A stretch of 64,000 nt of DNA from Corallium rubrum (GCA_964035015.1 OZ035997.1:18941866-19005865), one strand, 5' to 3'. Positions 45,139 through 56,421 are shown, counted from the first letter of the stretch. A program made the numbers and translations. Notes: a model not told the origin generated them from the sequence alone.

Positions 45139-45759
45139 CACAGGGAGCCCATCTTGGCAGAGCGTGGGCACCTGTGGCACACTCGATCGTGGTGTGTTTC
45201 GGAAAATAATAAAGGGATGAAACACGAATTCTTCCTTGTTTTGAACATCGTTTTAAGCGGCTATAGGTATTAAAATTGTAAGACAATTGAGCGAAGTAGT
45301 TGTGATAATGATTCATTTATCAAAATATAATCAAAATGAGGCAAAATCTCACCTTTTAGCCGTGATTTTGCAGCTAAATTACATATCGTATTTTCGGGAG
45401 ATGTGTCCCGCAAGTAGCTAGGCCACATTATCGTTGACACTTTGGATAGCTACGAAATCCTACGATAAGCTTTTCGGATAAAGCGGGAAGTCTCAGGATT
45501 ATTGATTTATTGCACATTCATCTAACTCTGAGTTTCAGTAGGTTTCAGTATTCCAACGGTGGCTCCCGACGATACGCGTTTAACGTTTGGTGTTTCAACT
45601 TTCATCCCTTATATTTTTTCCTCTCCCTCCCCCCTTTCCCCCCGTTTTTTCCTCGCTTCCGGTAACCGTTTTCCGTATTTTTTTAAACCCCCTGCCATAG
45701 TCCCCCGCGCGTCTTTCGAGTCCACCACAGGTACGTGCTGCCAAGATGGGCTCCCTGTG
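45139..45759. mobile_element. MITE with 7-bp TSD, 621 bp
   Basis: CACAGGGAGCCCATCTTGGC at the left matches the inverted right end. GGCAGAA is duplicated exactly (45132-45138 and 45760-45766). The target size does not settle the superfamily. No transposase is present. The 800 bases after it, to about 46600, show nothing I can name. Confidence 0.8.
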
Positions 45760-46609
45760 GGCAGAAATGTTTGCATGCAATTGCATTCTAATCTCCATTC
45801 TTTTTTGTAATCTGAAAAGGCCTGATTAGCAAAATTTAATCTCAGATTGGACAAGGACATTGTTTTAGTAAAACTAATTTCTCTGAATGACTTTGTTTGG
45901 ACATATATAATTATGCAAAATTCAAAGTTAGTGCAAATTTGCTGTTGCACTGGTGCAGTTCAAGAAGAAATTCAACCTCAATTCAATCACAGTCAATCCC
46001 AAATATTTATTTTTATATAGCAAAAAATAATTTACACTGTAGTACAAATCAAAGTACAGTATCAAACTATAGAAATAATTTACAAGTGACCATCCAATAA
46101 ACACAATACTCCATTGAAATTCTTATTATACAACCAGTCCTTGTTTTGATCTAAAATATGTACTACGAAGGAACTTAGCAACCCCAATCTTGGACTGATC
46201 GCATATACTTCAGTACATTGCTTTCAAGTTCAAGAAGATCAATGGTCTGACATGATATAAATATATTAAACAAGTTCAAGAAGAAATACTGTATGCATGA
46301 TTCAACTGTAATAAAAACCAAAACAAACATAAAAATCAGCCACGCTTCTCAATAAAAATATTAAAGTTATTATTGGAGAGCTATTAAGTTTAGTTTTGAA
46401 AAGCAGGTAGATTGTGGGCACTTGATAGTGTGATTTATGGAATACTGGTCAGCAAATCTCAGAGTGTCACAGTGTGTAATTGCCCCAAATTCACCTAACA
46501 GAATTGCTTCGTTGTTCAGAGCTACTCGTCTAATTCAATAAATAATAACACATACGTGTGATTTCATCTTTGTACTCAATGTTTGAAATGTTTTCAAAGA
46601 CCCCGATAC

Positions 46610-46735
46610 TTTTCAAGTTAGGGTTAGGGTTACCCCCGGGAAATTCGCATTTTTGAGATTAGGGTTAGGGGGTTCGGGGGGGGGGGAAGGCTTTCATTAA
46701 AAACCTCTTTATTAAACAATTTCCAGTAACTTATT
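46610..46735. repeat. Degenerate telomeric-repeat module, related to the MITE at 18091-18700
   Basis: Contains AGTTAGGGTTAGGGTTACCC and GATTAGGGTTAGGGGGTTCG around a CCCGGGAAATT word, then a poly-G run and a tail GGCTTTCATTAA. This is the reverse complement of the repeated interior unit of 18091-18700. It lacks that element's outer ends. Confidence 0.7.
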
Positions 46736-47280
46736 GGATACAATGCCTTTACAATTGCAGTAGTTTATTGGTTACAACGTGCGGATCGGCTGAACCAGAA
46801 GTCCAACTCGCGGAAAAAAGTGTCCCATTATTTTTATGCGCATACGCCAGTCCGCCATTTTGAAAGTAAGTACACCCGGGAAATTATCCCCCTCGTCCTT
46901 ACGACCCTCGGGCTCCTGTAGTCAATTACTCTTGGCCTTCTTGTGACCTTGTAATTAACTTTATATTGTTATCTATATATATAAATAATATTTAGTTTAT
47001 TAAATAAGTAATTTACTTTAGAAAACGATTCTTTGGAGATAAAATTCTTTGACCACGATGTTATTAAAACTTCAGTACGCGGATACTACGGGTAAAAGTC
47101 CGTGGCAAAAAAGTCCTGTACTCACGAAGCGTGTTTTACATTTCTCGATTAATGCCGACACATTTGTTTATAGAAGAAGATGGCTAAAATTTACGGAACT
47201 ACGCATTGTTGAAATACATCGGGTACGTATGTTGTTAGAAATTTTATAAGCTTTCATTCGGTATATAGTTCAAATCATAG

Positions 47281-47816
47281 TGTTACCTGTAACTTTTTAA
47301 AATGTTCAAAATGTTCTGACCATTGACCATAAAAGTTTTAATATTTTTTCATATATTCAAAAGGTATGATCACTAATTTGCACCAAAAACATTTTCAACT
47401 TCAACTAGAAATCTGCAAACTTTTAATTTCCACTCCTTTCATGTTTGAATTAGCTTCTGTTCAAGAAATATCTTAGGTCCATGCCAGAAGTCTTTCTGAG
47501 GTTATAGCAAACACCAAAACAACAAAAGGCAAAACAAACTTAAGAAATTCATCCATATCAGACGGTCCACATCAAAATAATGTTTTTTTTCATATTTTAA
47601 AATACTTCCCAGCAAGAAAATTAAAAGTTCTGACATGAATAGCACTTGACAGTACCCTTTGTTTAATATCTTGTTCAGGGCTGTGCGTTTAGTATTTAAA
47701 AACAAAATCCAAAATTCTATAACACTTGTGAGGAGTCCATTTCCCATTATATAATTCTTATTTTACGAGCAATGGTGAGAATATTTTGAACATTTTAAAA
47801 AGTTACAGGTAACAAT
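47281..47816. mobile_element. MITE, ~535 bp
   Basis: GTTACCTGTAACTTTTTAAA at the left end is inverted at the right end (47775-47816), with about 40 bp of terminal repeat followed by a TTCTGACC/GAGAATATT difference. No coding region. It lies between the left arm of the larger element and the 3' end of the LINE. Confidence 0.6.
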
Positions 47817-47819
47817 AAA

Positions 47820-49527
47820 ATTTAAACTATTTATTTATTAACTTTACAACCATGCAAGAATGCAGATATACAGTAAATAAAGAATGCTATACTTGAACAT
47901 GATTGAAGGAATGATCAACAGGACACGAGTCCCATGTGAAGACCAACCCAACAAAAAAATTACATAATAAACGTTAAGTAAACACACGATAAAAAAAAAC
48001 AAAAAAAAACTAATACACAAATTACATAAAGATTTAAGAGCAACAACTTGGATTGAAAGAACGACTTAGAACAGAAACTTTTCCAGGTGCGCAGTCTATT
48101 AACATCGAAATTGGAGTCTAACTTAGAAGAGTAGTGAATATAAAGTTCATTTTTAAAAATGGAAACAGAAGTACTAACGCGAACTATCGGAGAGAGATTG
48201 TTCCAGAGAAAGACAATTTTGTTGAAAAAAGAATTTCTAAAAAGAGAAGTCCTACAAGGATTGGCTTGAAACAAGTTGTTTTGACTTGAACGAGTGCGAG
48301 ACGAGCGGATAGAAGAAAAAGTAACAAAACGGGAGATATCTAGATCGTAGAGACCTTGTTTACACTTAAAAAAGAAGAGAAGATCCTTAATTTCAAGCCA
48401 ATATGATATAGGTAATAAGTTAAGCTTTTTGAGACGGTCAGAGTAAGACGATTCATAATCTTGGAGTATGAATTTCGTGGCTCGCCTCTGAACACCCTCA
48501 AGAAGTGAAAGGTCACGTGACTTGTCCTGAGGAGCCCAGATTTCACTACCGTAAGACAAGTGAGAACGGACGATCGCTAAATAGAGTAGACGACGGCAAC
48601 GGACATTTGACATTTGAGTACAGTTCCTGCGGAGAAACCCAAGCATACGATTAGCTTTAGCAACACATTTAACAATATGGGGGGACCACTTAAGGTCATT
48701 GCTGATGACCACACCCAAGTCGGTTTGATTTGTTACACTTTTAACTAATTCGTTGTTGAGGTGATAGGAATGACTAGATTGAGTACGTTTTCGGGATATC
48801 CTTAGTAAGAGAGTTTTAGACACGTTAAATTTCATTTGCCAGGACTGTGACCAGTTGCTCATAGCATCGAGATCAAGCTGGAGGAGATCTCTATCTGCTG
48901 GTGACTCAATTGAGCGGAAGCACTTGCTGTCGTCAGCAAAAAGAGCAACAGTACTGTTGCTGGTTACCTCCGGAAGGTCATTAACATAGAGAATAAAAAG
49001 AAGAGGACCTATCACACTACCTTGCGGCACACCAGACTTAACACTAACGAACGACGAAGAAACTCCTTCAACAACAACACGCTGTTTCCGATCATGAAGA
49101 TAATCGGCAAACCATTTAAAAAGAGGACCGGAAATTCCGTACGTTTTCAGCTTGGATAAGAGTTTACTATGAGAGACAGAGTCGAAAGCTTTAGCAAAAT
49201 CAAGATAGATGAGGTCAATTTCTTTACCAGCATCAAGGGCACTACCAATGTCGTGAAATATATTAAGAAGTTGAGTAACACATGACCTATTACAGCGAAA
49301 ACCATGCTGGAGATCATATAAAGAGTTCTTAATGAAAAAAGAAACTTGACTGAAAATCAAACGTTCAAGAACTTTAGAGACTTGGGATAGTAAAGAAATT
49401 GGTCTGTAATTAGTAACTTCATGAACGTCACTTTTCTTGGGGACTGGAACTACATTAGCATGTTTCCATTCTGAGGGAACTACACCCTGCTGGATAGATA
49501 ACTCGAAGAGAGCAGCCAGGGAGGGAG
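47820..49527 (-). mobile_element. 5'-truncated LINE (non-LTR retrotransposon)
   Basis: The minus strand carries the RT and C-terminal region of a non-LTR element. At 49527 it switches abruptly to the inverted arm sequence (CGAATGAAAGCTTATAAAAT), as expected of 5' truncation during target-primed reverse transcription. The 3' end near 47820 has an AATAAATAAA-like tail. Confidence 0.75.
47960..49527 (-). pseudogene. LINE reverse transcriptase (5'-truncated, otherwise open)
   Basis: The open frame runs from the truncation point with VVPSEWKHANVVPVPKKSD and NYRPISLLSQVSKVLERLI, then FRCNRSCVTQLL, IYLDFAKAFDSVSH, GVPQGSVIGPLLFILYVNDL and ALFADDSKCF. These are RT blocks in order, with D in LDFAKAFD and FADD as catalytic acids. 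A thumb and a C-terminal region follow (LGVVISNDLKWSPH, LLEGVQRRATKFI). The motif style fits the jockey/CR1 branch. The endonuclease and ORF1 are missing. The frame has no internal stop, so the insertion is fairly young. Confidence 0.88.
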
Positions 49528-49789
49528 CGAATGAAAGCTTATAAAATTTCTAACAACATACGTACCCGATGTATTTCAACAATGCGTAGTTCCGAAAATT
49601 TTAGCCATCTTTTTCTATAAACAAATGTGTCGGCAAAATCGAGAAATGTAAAACCCGCTTCGTGAGTACAGGACTTTTTTGCCACGGACTTTTACCCGTA
49701 GTATCCGCGTACTGAAGTTTTAATAACCTCGTGGTCAAAGAATTTCATCTCCAACGAAACGTTTTCAAAAGTAAATTATAATACTAATC

Positions 49790-50060
49790 CCCCCCCCACC
49801 CCCACCCCCCACCCTACAAAGTTTAAAACCTAAAATCCACCTCATAAAACCTAACCCTAAACCCAACCCTGACCCTGACCTTATTCACAATTATCAGCCC
49901 AAGTTTATTTCACAAATTAAAATAAGTTATAATTAAATTTAAAAATAAAAATAATTTATAATACCAACCCCCCACCCCCAACCCATAACTTAAAATCCAC
50001 TTCTAATACATAACTTCAACTCTAAACATAACCCTCTTAACCCCAACCTCCATAATCTCA
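49790..50060. repeat. CCCTAA-like and C-rich degenerate tract
   Basis: Runs such as CCTAACCCTAAACCCAACCC and CCTGACCCTGACC alternate with A-rich sequence and poly-C (CCCCCCCACCCCCACC). It resembles decayed telomeric or AC-rich sequence within the right arm of the element at 46784-50345. Confidence 0.5.
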
Positions 50061-50393
50061 ATCCCTAACACCTTAAACCTCAAACTATTAACCATTTTCC
50101 TACCAAGGATGGTAAGTCACAGCCAGGATCCAAATACCTGAACCTTATGATTTACTTTTACTTTTATTTTACATTTTTTTTAAAAACATAGGAATACAGG
50201 AGCCCGAGGGTCGCAAGGACGAGAGGGCTAATTTCCCGGGTGCACTTACTTTCAAAATGGCGCCGGGATCGCGAGGCCGACATTTCCCGAGGACGCTGAC
50301 ATCAAAGGTGCCGACAGAGAGTTGGACTTCTGGTTGATCCTTATTCTGTGCCCGAGTGGCCCTTCTGCTCAGTTCTTTATTCTGTGGTAGAGA

Positions 50394-51346
50394 CATTGAA
50401 CTCTAAGTAAACTGGAACGCTAACTCCATAAGAAAGGCCCTATGATTGGGTGAAGTCAAACTTCCGGCCGCTGGGGGTCGCCATTGCACGTCTGACGTCA
50501 ACAGCACCTATGAGCGGCACGTACAATGAAAAACTGAAAACTCGCTGCAAAAAACAACCATTTTTTAGACCTAAAGTTTTTTTATAGATGATAACGAAGA
50601 AGATAGTATGTATTGGGCTTATTGGCCTTGTACCTGAACAATTTCTACACACGAAAATGGATTGAATGACGAAATATCTGCCCAACAAAAGCAAAATTCG
50701 AGTCCGAAACTCGTACGGAAAATGCAGGTTTCTCTTATTTTTCTTTGTTATCTCAAACGTTTGAAGGTTGTCTTGCCAAGAATTAGTAATAAGATAATGC
50801 TAAATTATAGCTTTAACTCAAGTTTCAGTTGTGGAAATGCTAAATCTGACATTTTTCGATACGAAGAGTAATTCCAGAGCTGTAATAACACACGGTAAAG
50901 TGCATTTTGTTGTTTTTTTCCTACTGAAAATTTAAAAATTTAAAACCCAACTGTTTTTATAAACAACCTCTTCATTTTAAACCTGGGTTTCATATGTATT
51001 TTCTTTATATTTGTCCAAACCAATGGCAATTTTGGTTGCGTTATTGTTGACTTTCATTTGAGAGCTTATATTTTTACTGTTTTCCTTGTTTTTACTCGTC
51101 ATGTCAGTGTTCACCTACTCTACGGTATATTGGAATTTGATTTAAGCCTAAAAGTGGTTAACAAGTTCAGTTTTTGTTTGATTTCAAGCTGTTTTTGTAA
51201 CCCAGTTCACCAAATTCAGCTTCATTTTCTCTCGGTTATACAGTAAAAGGGACTGGGATTGACGTGCATGGCGGCCCCCATGTCCGCCATTTTTGGCTTC
51301 ATGATACGCCATCGAGTTATCGTTCCAGTTTACTTAGAGTTCAATG
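50394..51346. mobile_element. hAT-type MITE, 953 bp, TSD GGTAGAGA
   Basis: CATTGAACTCTAAGTAAACT at the left end is inverted at the right. GGTAGAGA is duplicated exactly (50386-50393 and 51347-51354). CA...TG ends and an 8-bp duplication fit hAT. The interior has CGTCTGACGTCAAC near the left end and no transposase. Confidence 0.88.
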
Positions 51347-51530
51347 GGTAGAGATGTTTCGTCAATCACGTGATAAAGATGTAAGATCATCGATCAGAAT
51401 CCTTATTCGCATGTACGAACGTTGTACGCAAGCCGAATAGCGCTTTAGCGAATGTGATATAGTACGTCATCAAAATTCGAGTGTTACAAGTTACACTTAT
51501 ATCGAAGACAAGAGTGGATGTTAAAGTACT

Positions 51531-51630
51531 GTATAATAAACGAGCAGGAGTGTTTTATCAGATATAAAGACACGAGGCGAAGCCGAGTGTTTTTATATCT
51601 GATAAAACACGAACTGCGAGTTTATTATAC
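51531..51630. repeat. 100-bp palindrome with GCGAAGC apex
   Basis: GTATAATAAACGAGCAGGAG at the left pairs with CGAGTTTATTATAC at the right. The stem continues through TTTTATCAGATATAAA to the apex GAGGCGAAGCCGAG. It can form a long cruciform or hairpin. It adjoins the dispersed repeat at 51640-51815. Confidence 0.85.
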
Positions 51631-51639
51631 GGCTTCAAA

Positions 51640-51815
51640 AACGAACCACTTGGTAAGTTGATTGGCGGAGTTAGTTTGAAAAATAACCTTGTCTAAGCCG
51701 AGAAAATCAAAGCTAAAGTTTATGCAAATCAGGAGAAATCTTTATCACATATAAAGATACGATACGGTCATGATTTTCGTTTGTGTTTTCCTCATGAATT
51801 ATTAATGATTTTTTG
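51640..51815. repeat. Dispersed repeat shared with 13005-13170
   Basis: Matches the spacer of element 1 over about 165 bp, for example GAGAAAATCAAAGCTAAA and TTTCCTCATGAATTA. It follows directly on the palindrome, so both are likely parts of one repeat family. The next 540 bases (51816-52360) show no gene. Confidence 0.6.
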
Positions 51816-52360
51816 AAGCGAATATAAAGACCTTTTCAAGGACGATAAGATTCATTTAGAAGGTAAGAAAACTAACTTATACATGAATATAGATTTCAAA
51901 TATTTAAGTTGATGGTACGTTGAACAAAGATTTAACACAGGAAGGTATGGCTTAAACATTGGGAATTATTTGCCTTTCTTCGACGTTCGATATAATTTGG
52001 ATTAAGACAGCTTATAATTTGGCTCAACTATTGATATTGTATATTGTATATACAAATTTTTTATTTATTTCCAAGCATTGACGTAGTATTTCTTGTTTCT
52101 AGGTGTGCATGTATAAACTGTAAACTGTTATATTTGCAATTTCATCAGACTCCATCTGTCAGTGTGCAGGCTGTGATGGTACTCACAAAATTTGCAAAGC
52201 AAAGATCAAATCAAACCCAAAACAAATCCTCCGTGCTTAGCTGTGCGCAAACTATACTGTATTAAAATAGACAGTAAACAATTGAATATTTAATAATAAC
52301 AAGCTAAGTAACTTGCTTTCAATAAATCAATAATGTACAATAATTTACAAATAACTTCCA

Positions 52361-52685
52361 ACTACACACCTAAAAATCTCACAGCTTGTCAACAGGATGT
52401 GTTCGCAACAGGTCGGTAGCAAGGCTGTTAACAGGTTGTAACAATGCTGTTCATTCAAGAAGCTGCTACATGCAACCTTGTTAGCATCAACCTGTTAACA
52501 ACTTGTTGAGTGCAGAACGGTAACAGGTTGTTGGAACAACTTGTCATCAGTCTGCTGGAGTCATCAGCCTTGTTACAAGTTGTCAACAACCTGTTACAGA
52601 CATGTTAACAGACTGGGACAGCCAGTACGAACACATGACGGTGCTTGCAGCTTTGTAACAGCTTGTGGGTTTTTACGTGTGTAGT
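52361..52685. mobile_element. MITE with internal CAACTTGTT/AACAGGTTG words
   Basis: ACTACACACCTAAAAATCTC at the left matches the inverted right end (GGGTTTTTACGTGTGTAGT). The interior is built from many short inverted words such as AACCTGTTAAC, CAACTTGT and GTTAACAGG. Its clear ends mark it as a MITE. No target duplication was resolved. Confidence 0.7.
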
Positions 52686-52764
52686 TCGGCGGTTACTAAT
52701 GTGAAAATGAGATTGAGCTGTGCGGCTTGAGCAATATGTCAGAATTTAAATGCATGGTGTAAAA

Positions 52765-53048
52765 TTAAAGAGCATGAAATTCTGTACAACATATGTAAAT
52801 TTAAAAAAATCCTATAGAATAGCGCCTTAGAAAAATGTGTTTATATCTGAGGTAATCTGGAATATGCAACACAACACCCGTCAGTCGTATTAATGACGCG
52901 GGCCGCAATTTGTTTAAAGCCTTCCTGCGTCGTTCATGGTTCTATCCCACTCTGGAAACTTATACCAGATTAAAGAGCATGAAATTCTGTACAACATATG
53001 TAAATTTAAAAAAATCCTATAGAATAGCACCTGAGAAAATTGTGTTTT
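52765..53048. repeat. 78-bp direct repeat around a ~128-bp insert
   Basis: The block starting TTAAAGAGCATGAAATTCTG and ending near TGTGTTT occurs at 52765-52842 and 52971-53048 with few differences. The insert starts and ends with inverted GGTAATCTGG / CCAGATTA. A TA microsatellite follows at 53168-53188. Confidence 0.75.
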
Positions 53049-53274
53049 TGTATGATATTCTGTAACAGCGACCACCTGATGAATATGGAGATAACTTCAC
53101 AATGACACGTGATAATTGAATCGACGGCTGAATCGAAGGCTGAATGTGGTGCATACTTCACAGTGGTTGACATATATATATATATATATGAACATCTCGC
53201 AGAATTTCTTTCCCATTTGCTGTAATTTCGCGTGTACTTCACGCGTGTCGAGATTAGCACCCTCACCCGGGCTC

Positions 53275-54135
53275 AGGTGTCCCAGGAAATCCGTCCCGCC
53301 GTAATATCGCCCCCCCGGGGGCGATATTCCTAGGAAATTCGCCCTCCCGGGGGGCGAATTTCCTAGGAATATCGCCCCCCTTTAGGAATTTTGCCCTCCC
53401 CCTTTAGCTTTTAGTCGCAAAACATAAATCGCCCAAATTTGCAAACATTTATATTGCCAACAACACATGCATTCTGGAAGCCAGTCGAGATAAAACTACT
53501 ACGGCAACGTGTTTGAACACTAGAATTTTATGTCAAATACAAAGAAAGTTTGCAAACGACGTCGGTTCCCAAGAGTAATTTTCACGCCGTTGTGACTCTG
53601 TTGACAACGTGAAAAAGCATTTTCACGTTGCATAGACAACGCGGAACCCGAGTCACTACCTTACTTTCGCGACTAACATAGATTGAACAAGTGTTCTTCC
53701 TCAAGAATATAAGAACAGACACCACAACAGCGCCATAGTTGAGACCCTCTGCACATGCAAGCTTCCAGAAGAGTACGACGATATGGTTTCGTGTGATCTT
53801 TGCGGGGAATGGTTCCACCTAAAATGTGTACAGTGCCATCCTACGGAGAGTGAGTGGCTTTGCCCTTTGTGCACTCCACCACCAGCTAAAAGGACTAAGC
53901 TAACCCATTGAGCTATATAATCAACTAGTATAATTTTTATAAGATATTAAATTTACTAAACAATGTTCTTGTCATGTTTTGAATTTAAATCGAAATCGAG
54001 AAGGGGGGGCGAAATTCCTAAAGGGGGGCGAGATTCCTAGGAAATTCGCCCCCCTGGGGGCGATATTCCTAGGAAATTCGCCCCCCCCATGGGGAGGGGA
54101 GCGAATTTACAGGGGGGCGAATTTCCTGTGACACC
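53275..54135. mobile_element. MITE-like element carrying a PHD-finger segment
   Basis: The ends AGGTGTCCCAGGAAATCCG and its near inverse (TTTCCTGTGACACC) define it. The subterminal regions are iterated words of the type CGATATTCCTAGGAAATTCG with GGGGGCGA runs on both sides. It sits precisely in the GC-rich module. Between the GC-rich ends is about 500 bp of ordinary composition with the coding segment at 53741-53911. Confidence 0.65.
53741..53911 (+). CDS. PHD-finger terminal exon-like segment
   Basis: This frame has no start codon of its own. It reads ETLCTCKLPEEYDDMVSCDL, then CGEWFHLKCVQCHP, ESEWLCPLC and a tail AKRTKLTH before a stop. The Cys/His order (CxC, CxxC, WFHxxC, WLCPLC) is the C4HC3 pattern of a PHD zinc finger, a chromatin-reader fold. 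The frame is open upstream to about 53685. It could be the last exon of a spliced gene, either captured from the host or left from the transposon's own multi-exon protein. PHD fingers do occur at the C-terminus of some transposon proteins. It could also be a dead fragment. Confidence 0.7.
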   Translation, partial: ETLCTCKLPEEYDDMVSCDLCGEWFHLKCVQCHPTESEWLCPLCTPPPAKRTKLTH

Positions 54136-54304
54136 GGGCCTTCGGCCCTACGCCCGGGCTCGGGGATTAGTGAAGTACTTACCTTCATGTGAAATATTAT
54201 CTTTTTTGTTAGAACTCTACTATTAAAGTAAACTTTCTGTTTTGAAGCAAAGGATGGTGAATTGTTACAAATAGGGAGCCCAGAAGGAAATTTGCAAACA
54301 TACG

Positions 54305-54330
54305 CGCAGCGCACCCCCCCCCCCCCCCCC
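54305..54330. repeat. Poly-C run
   Basis: A run of about 20 C after CAGCGCAC. The flanking 54171-54420 shows nothing else I can identify. Confidence 0.8.
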
Positions 54331-54419
54331 AAATAGGTCAACATTTAAAAGGCAATAGTGTGTATTATGAAAGAATATCTTAGAAGAATAAGCCAAATTA
54401 AACGTAGTGAATATTGATA

Positions 54420-54785
54420 CTACCAAAATCAGTAGAGTGTCTTTTCCGGAAGAAAAAAGGGTGTCTGGAAGGCGGCCAAACGTTTATGTTTTGTGACGTC
54501 AACGGCTCAGGAATGCAGTGCTGTGGTGTGTGAACGAATTCAACGAAATCAACGAATTCTGTTGAACAAGATGTTTTTTTGAATGGCGTGAACTACAGTA
54601 TTACATTCATTTTACACTACGTTCAAAATTAACATCTTATTCAACTGAATTTGTCTATTTTGTTGTATTCGTTCACACGCCACGCGGCATTCGTGAGCCG
54701 TTGACGTCATAAAACATAAACGTTTGGCCGCTTTCCAGACAACCTTTTTTCTTTCGGAAAAGACACTCTACTGCTTTTGGACCGA
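54420..54785. mobile_element. Fold-back MITE with two CRE palindromes
   Basis: Nearly the whole element is one inverted repeat centred near 54600. CAGTAGAGTGTCTTTTCCG and GCCAAACGTTTATGTTTT recur inverted at the right. Both arms keep TGACGTCA, a perfect CRE palindrome, next to ACGGCTCA. No coding region. Confidence 0.8.
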
Positions 54786-54904
54786 AGTGTTTTTCAGTGG
54801 GGTCCTTCAAACCGCATCCAAACGAGAGCGCCACAGCCGCCCTCTATTTATCAATATGAAAATATTCATACAATATATGGATGATATTTTTTAATCTTCC
54901 GGCA

Positions 54905-55085
54905 TACACTAGAGAAAATTTCCGAAACAATTTTTACCGAAACACGGTTTCAGAACCAAAAGTTTCCAATGTATGTTGAATTTCCAAAACTTTGTTTCAG
55001 AAACCAAGTTTCCCTGATTAGAACACTGTTCTAGGTTTTGAAACAAGTTTCGGAAACTTTTTCGAAAATGTGTTTCGGAAACTCA
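54905..55085. repeat. Cluster of GTTTC/GAAAC palindromic words
   Basis: Eight or more GTTTC and GAAAC words occur, several as GTTTCGGAAAC or GTTTCAGAAAC. They lie 400-550 bp upstream of the ceramidase start. The form resembles heat-shock-element half sites (GAA/TTC), but spacing is irregular and it may be a degraded repeat. Confidence 0.45.
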
Positions 55086-55465
55086 AAAATGTTTAGTTCA
55101 GCATTTGTCATACGTAGGCACAGCAAGTTCAGCCAATCATCAAGCACGTTTTTGAAATGTTATTATTAATAGGTTATTTAAATGGCTATTTAAATTAAAA
55201 TATGCTGAGACTTCAGTAGCTCAGTGTTTTCCCTGCTATGCAGAATATCGAGGGATACTAAAAGTGCATAATAATATCACGCGATATCGAATGATAACGT
55301 GGTTTAATTCTAGAAGGAAATTTAGAATTGAGATATAATTGGAAGTTAACAAGAGCAACTCGTGACATCTAACACCTACGCTAGCTGAGAACAACTACTT
55401 GAGTTCTTTTGTAGCAATTCTTCGTAAACATCGAGCGACGAAACCGAAAGCATGTACATTTAGAG

Positions 55466-55583
55466 ATGCCTGCTATTTACAGAGACACACTTACAGAAAC
55501 CGTTGGAATTTGGGGAGAACCAACATCTACGTTGGACTGGTGTGAGGAGAATTACGCCGTAACGAAATATGTTGCTGAATTTT
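55466..55583 (+). CDS. ACER3: Alkaline ceramidase (ACER3-like), first exon
   Basis: Alkaline ceramidases are seven-pass ER/Golgi membrane enzymes that hydrolyse ceramide to sphingosine and a fatty acid. The exon opens with ATG ([14 protein letters not shown]) and reads [20 protein letters not shown], then YVAEF. This is the strongly conserved ACER N-terminus, in which the Asp, Trp, Glu and Asn of [10 protein letters not shown] bind calcium in the human enzyme. A consensus donor T|GTAAGT follows, and the split codon would restore the usual aromatic residue (EFW). The first membrane helix should start in exon 2, which I cannot find before the window ends. The first intron therefore exceeds 8.4 kb, filled with transposons, or the exon is an isolated duplicate. 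Confidence 0.85.
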
Positions 55584-56420
55584 GTAAGTTTGGTTTTTTA
55601 TTCGTTTATAATAGCAAATTACGATACGATAGGAACGTAATGTAATTGCTTATTGGCATGTCTCTCCTGTTCCTCAGGCCTCAGCGATTATATTTTTCAT
55701 ATTTTAATTATTATTTTAGAACGTTTAATAGTAACAATTTTCACTCTATTCTTGAGTAGAGATCAGTAACAGAAGTTGTTTACTGGAAACGTATCTGAGT
55801 CGTGAGTGACTGTTTGGGGTTATGTTACAGGTCGGACATTAATTATTTAAACGAGAACTGTAATTTCTCATGTGTTCCTGCAGTTTGTTTTGATAATACT
55901 GCAGATGAACATTCTCTGTTGTTTGGAGAAACGATCTGCATTCAGAGGTGGACAGTTACTTTGGTGGGATATCAAATAATCTTGGATGGTTTCGTGGTAT
56001 TTTACTTACACCACTTATTGGTGTTTACGTTGGCCTTGTGATCATGAGGCGAATCATGCATTAATGACCGGACAAGCCGCCCACATATTGAGTACGCAAC
56101 AACACCGTGCTTGTCTGTTTTTACTCGATTTTACAAAAGAATTATAGCAATGTTGATTGGGGCTACTCTAGTGGTTAATTAAATTTAAGCAAAAATTAGT
56201 GAACAAAAGTATAGCTGCATAATAAATGTTTTAACAGATCTTGCTTGCCTAATGTAGTGTCATTTCAGATATTAGCTTATGATATTATCATAATTAAATA
56301 TTATTTGCCTCAGGAAGCTTGCCATACTATATATTTGGTCTGATAAAATGTGTTAATGGGATGAACAAAAAGTTAATGTTTTGTGTATCACATTAGGAAT
56401 AACTATAGAATACCCCACCA
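55584..56420. other. Ceramidase intron 1, start; no other feature
   Basis: AT-rich. An open frame at 55802-56041 has no recognisable domain and does not join the ceramidase exon in sequence or phase, so I treat it as chance. Confidence 0.4.
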
Positions 56421-56421
56421 C

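Larger units (their letters stand above)
46784..50345. mobile_element. Long inverted-repeat element hosting a LINE
   Basis: The ends AACCAGAAGTCCAACTC are inverted. The arms contain CCATTTTGAAAGTAAGT and ACCCTCGGGCTCCTG. A second, longer inverted block is 47010-47250 against 49528-49755 (for example ACTACGGGTAAAAGTCCGTG). Arms differ by insertions: about 440 bp of CCCTAA-like and poly-C-rich DNA lies in the right arm (49790-50190). Target duplication was not resolved. Confidence 0.65.
53240..54170. mobile_element. GC-rich module (also at 16615-16690), split by another element
   Basis: CACGCGTGTCGAGATTAGCA and CCTCACCCGGGCTC stand at the left. GGGCCTTCGGCCCTACGCCC and GGGCTCGGGGATTA stand at the right. 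Joined, they match the uninterrupted copy at 16640-16690. Both copies follow a TA microsatellite by 60-70 bp, so the family may include that tract. Confidence 0.6.

Noticed and set aside
53582..53818. 78-residue minus-strand frame over the PHD segment
   Set aside because: It is antisense to the PHD frame; the Cys/His pattern supports the plus strand.
55802..56041. 79-residue frame as second ceramidase exon
   Set aside because: It lacks the expected ACER sequence after the EFW codon and does not match the phase of the first exon.
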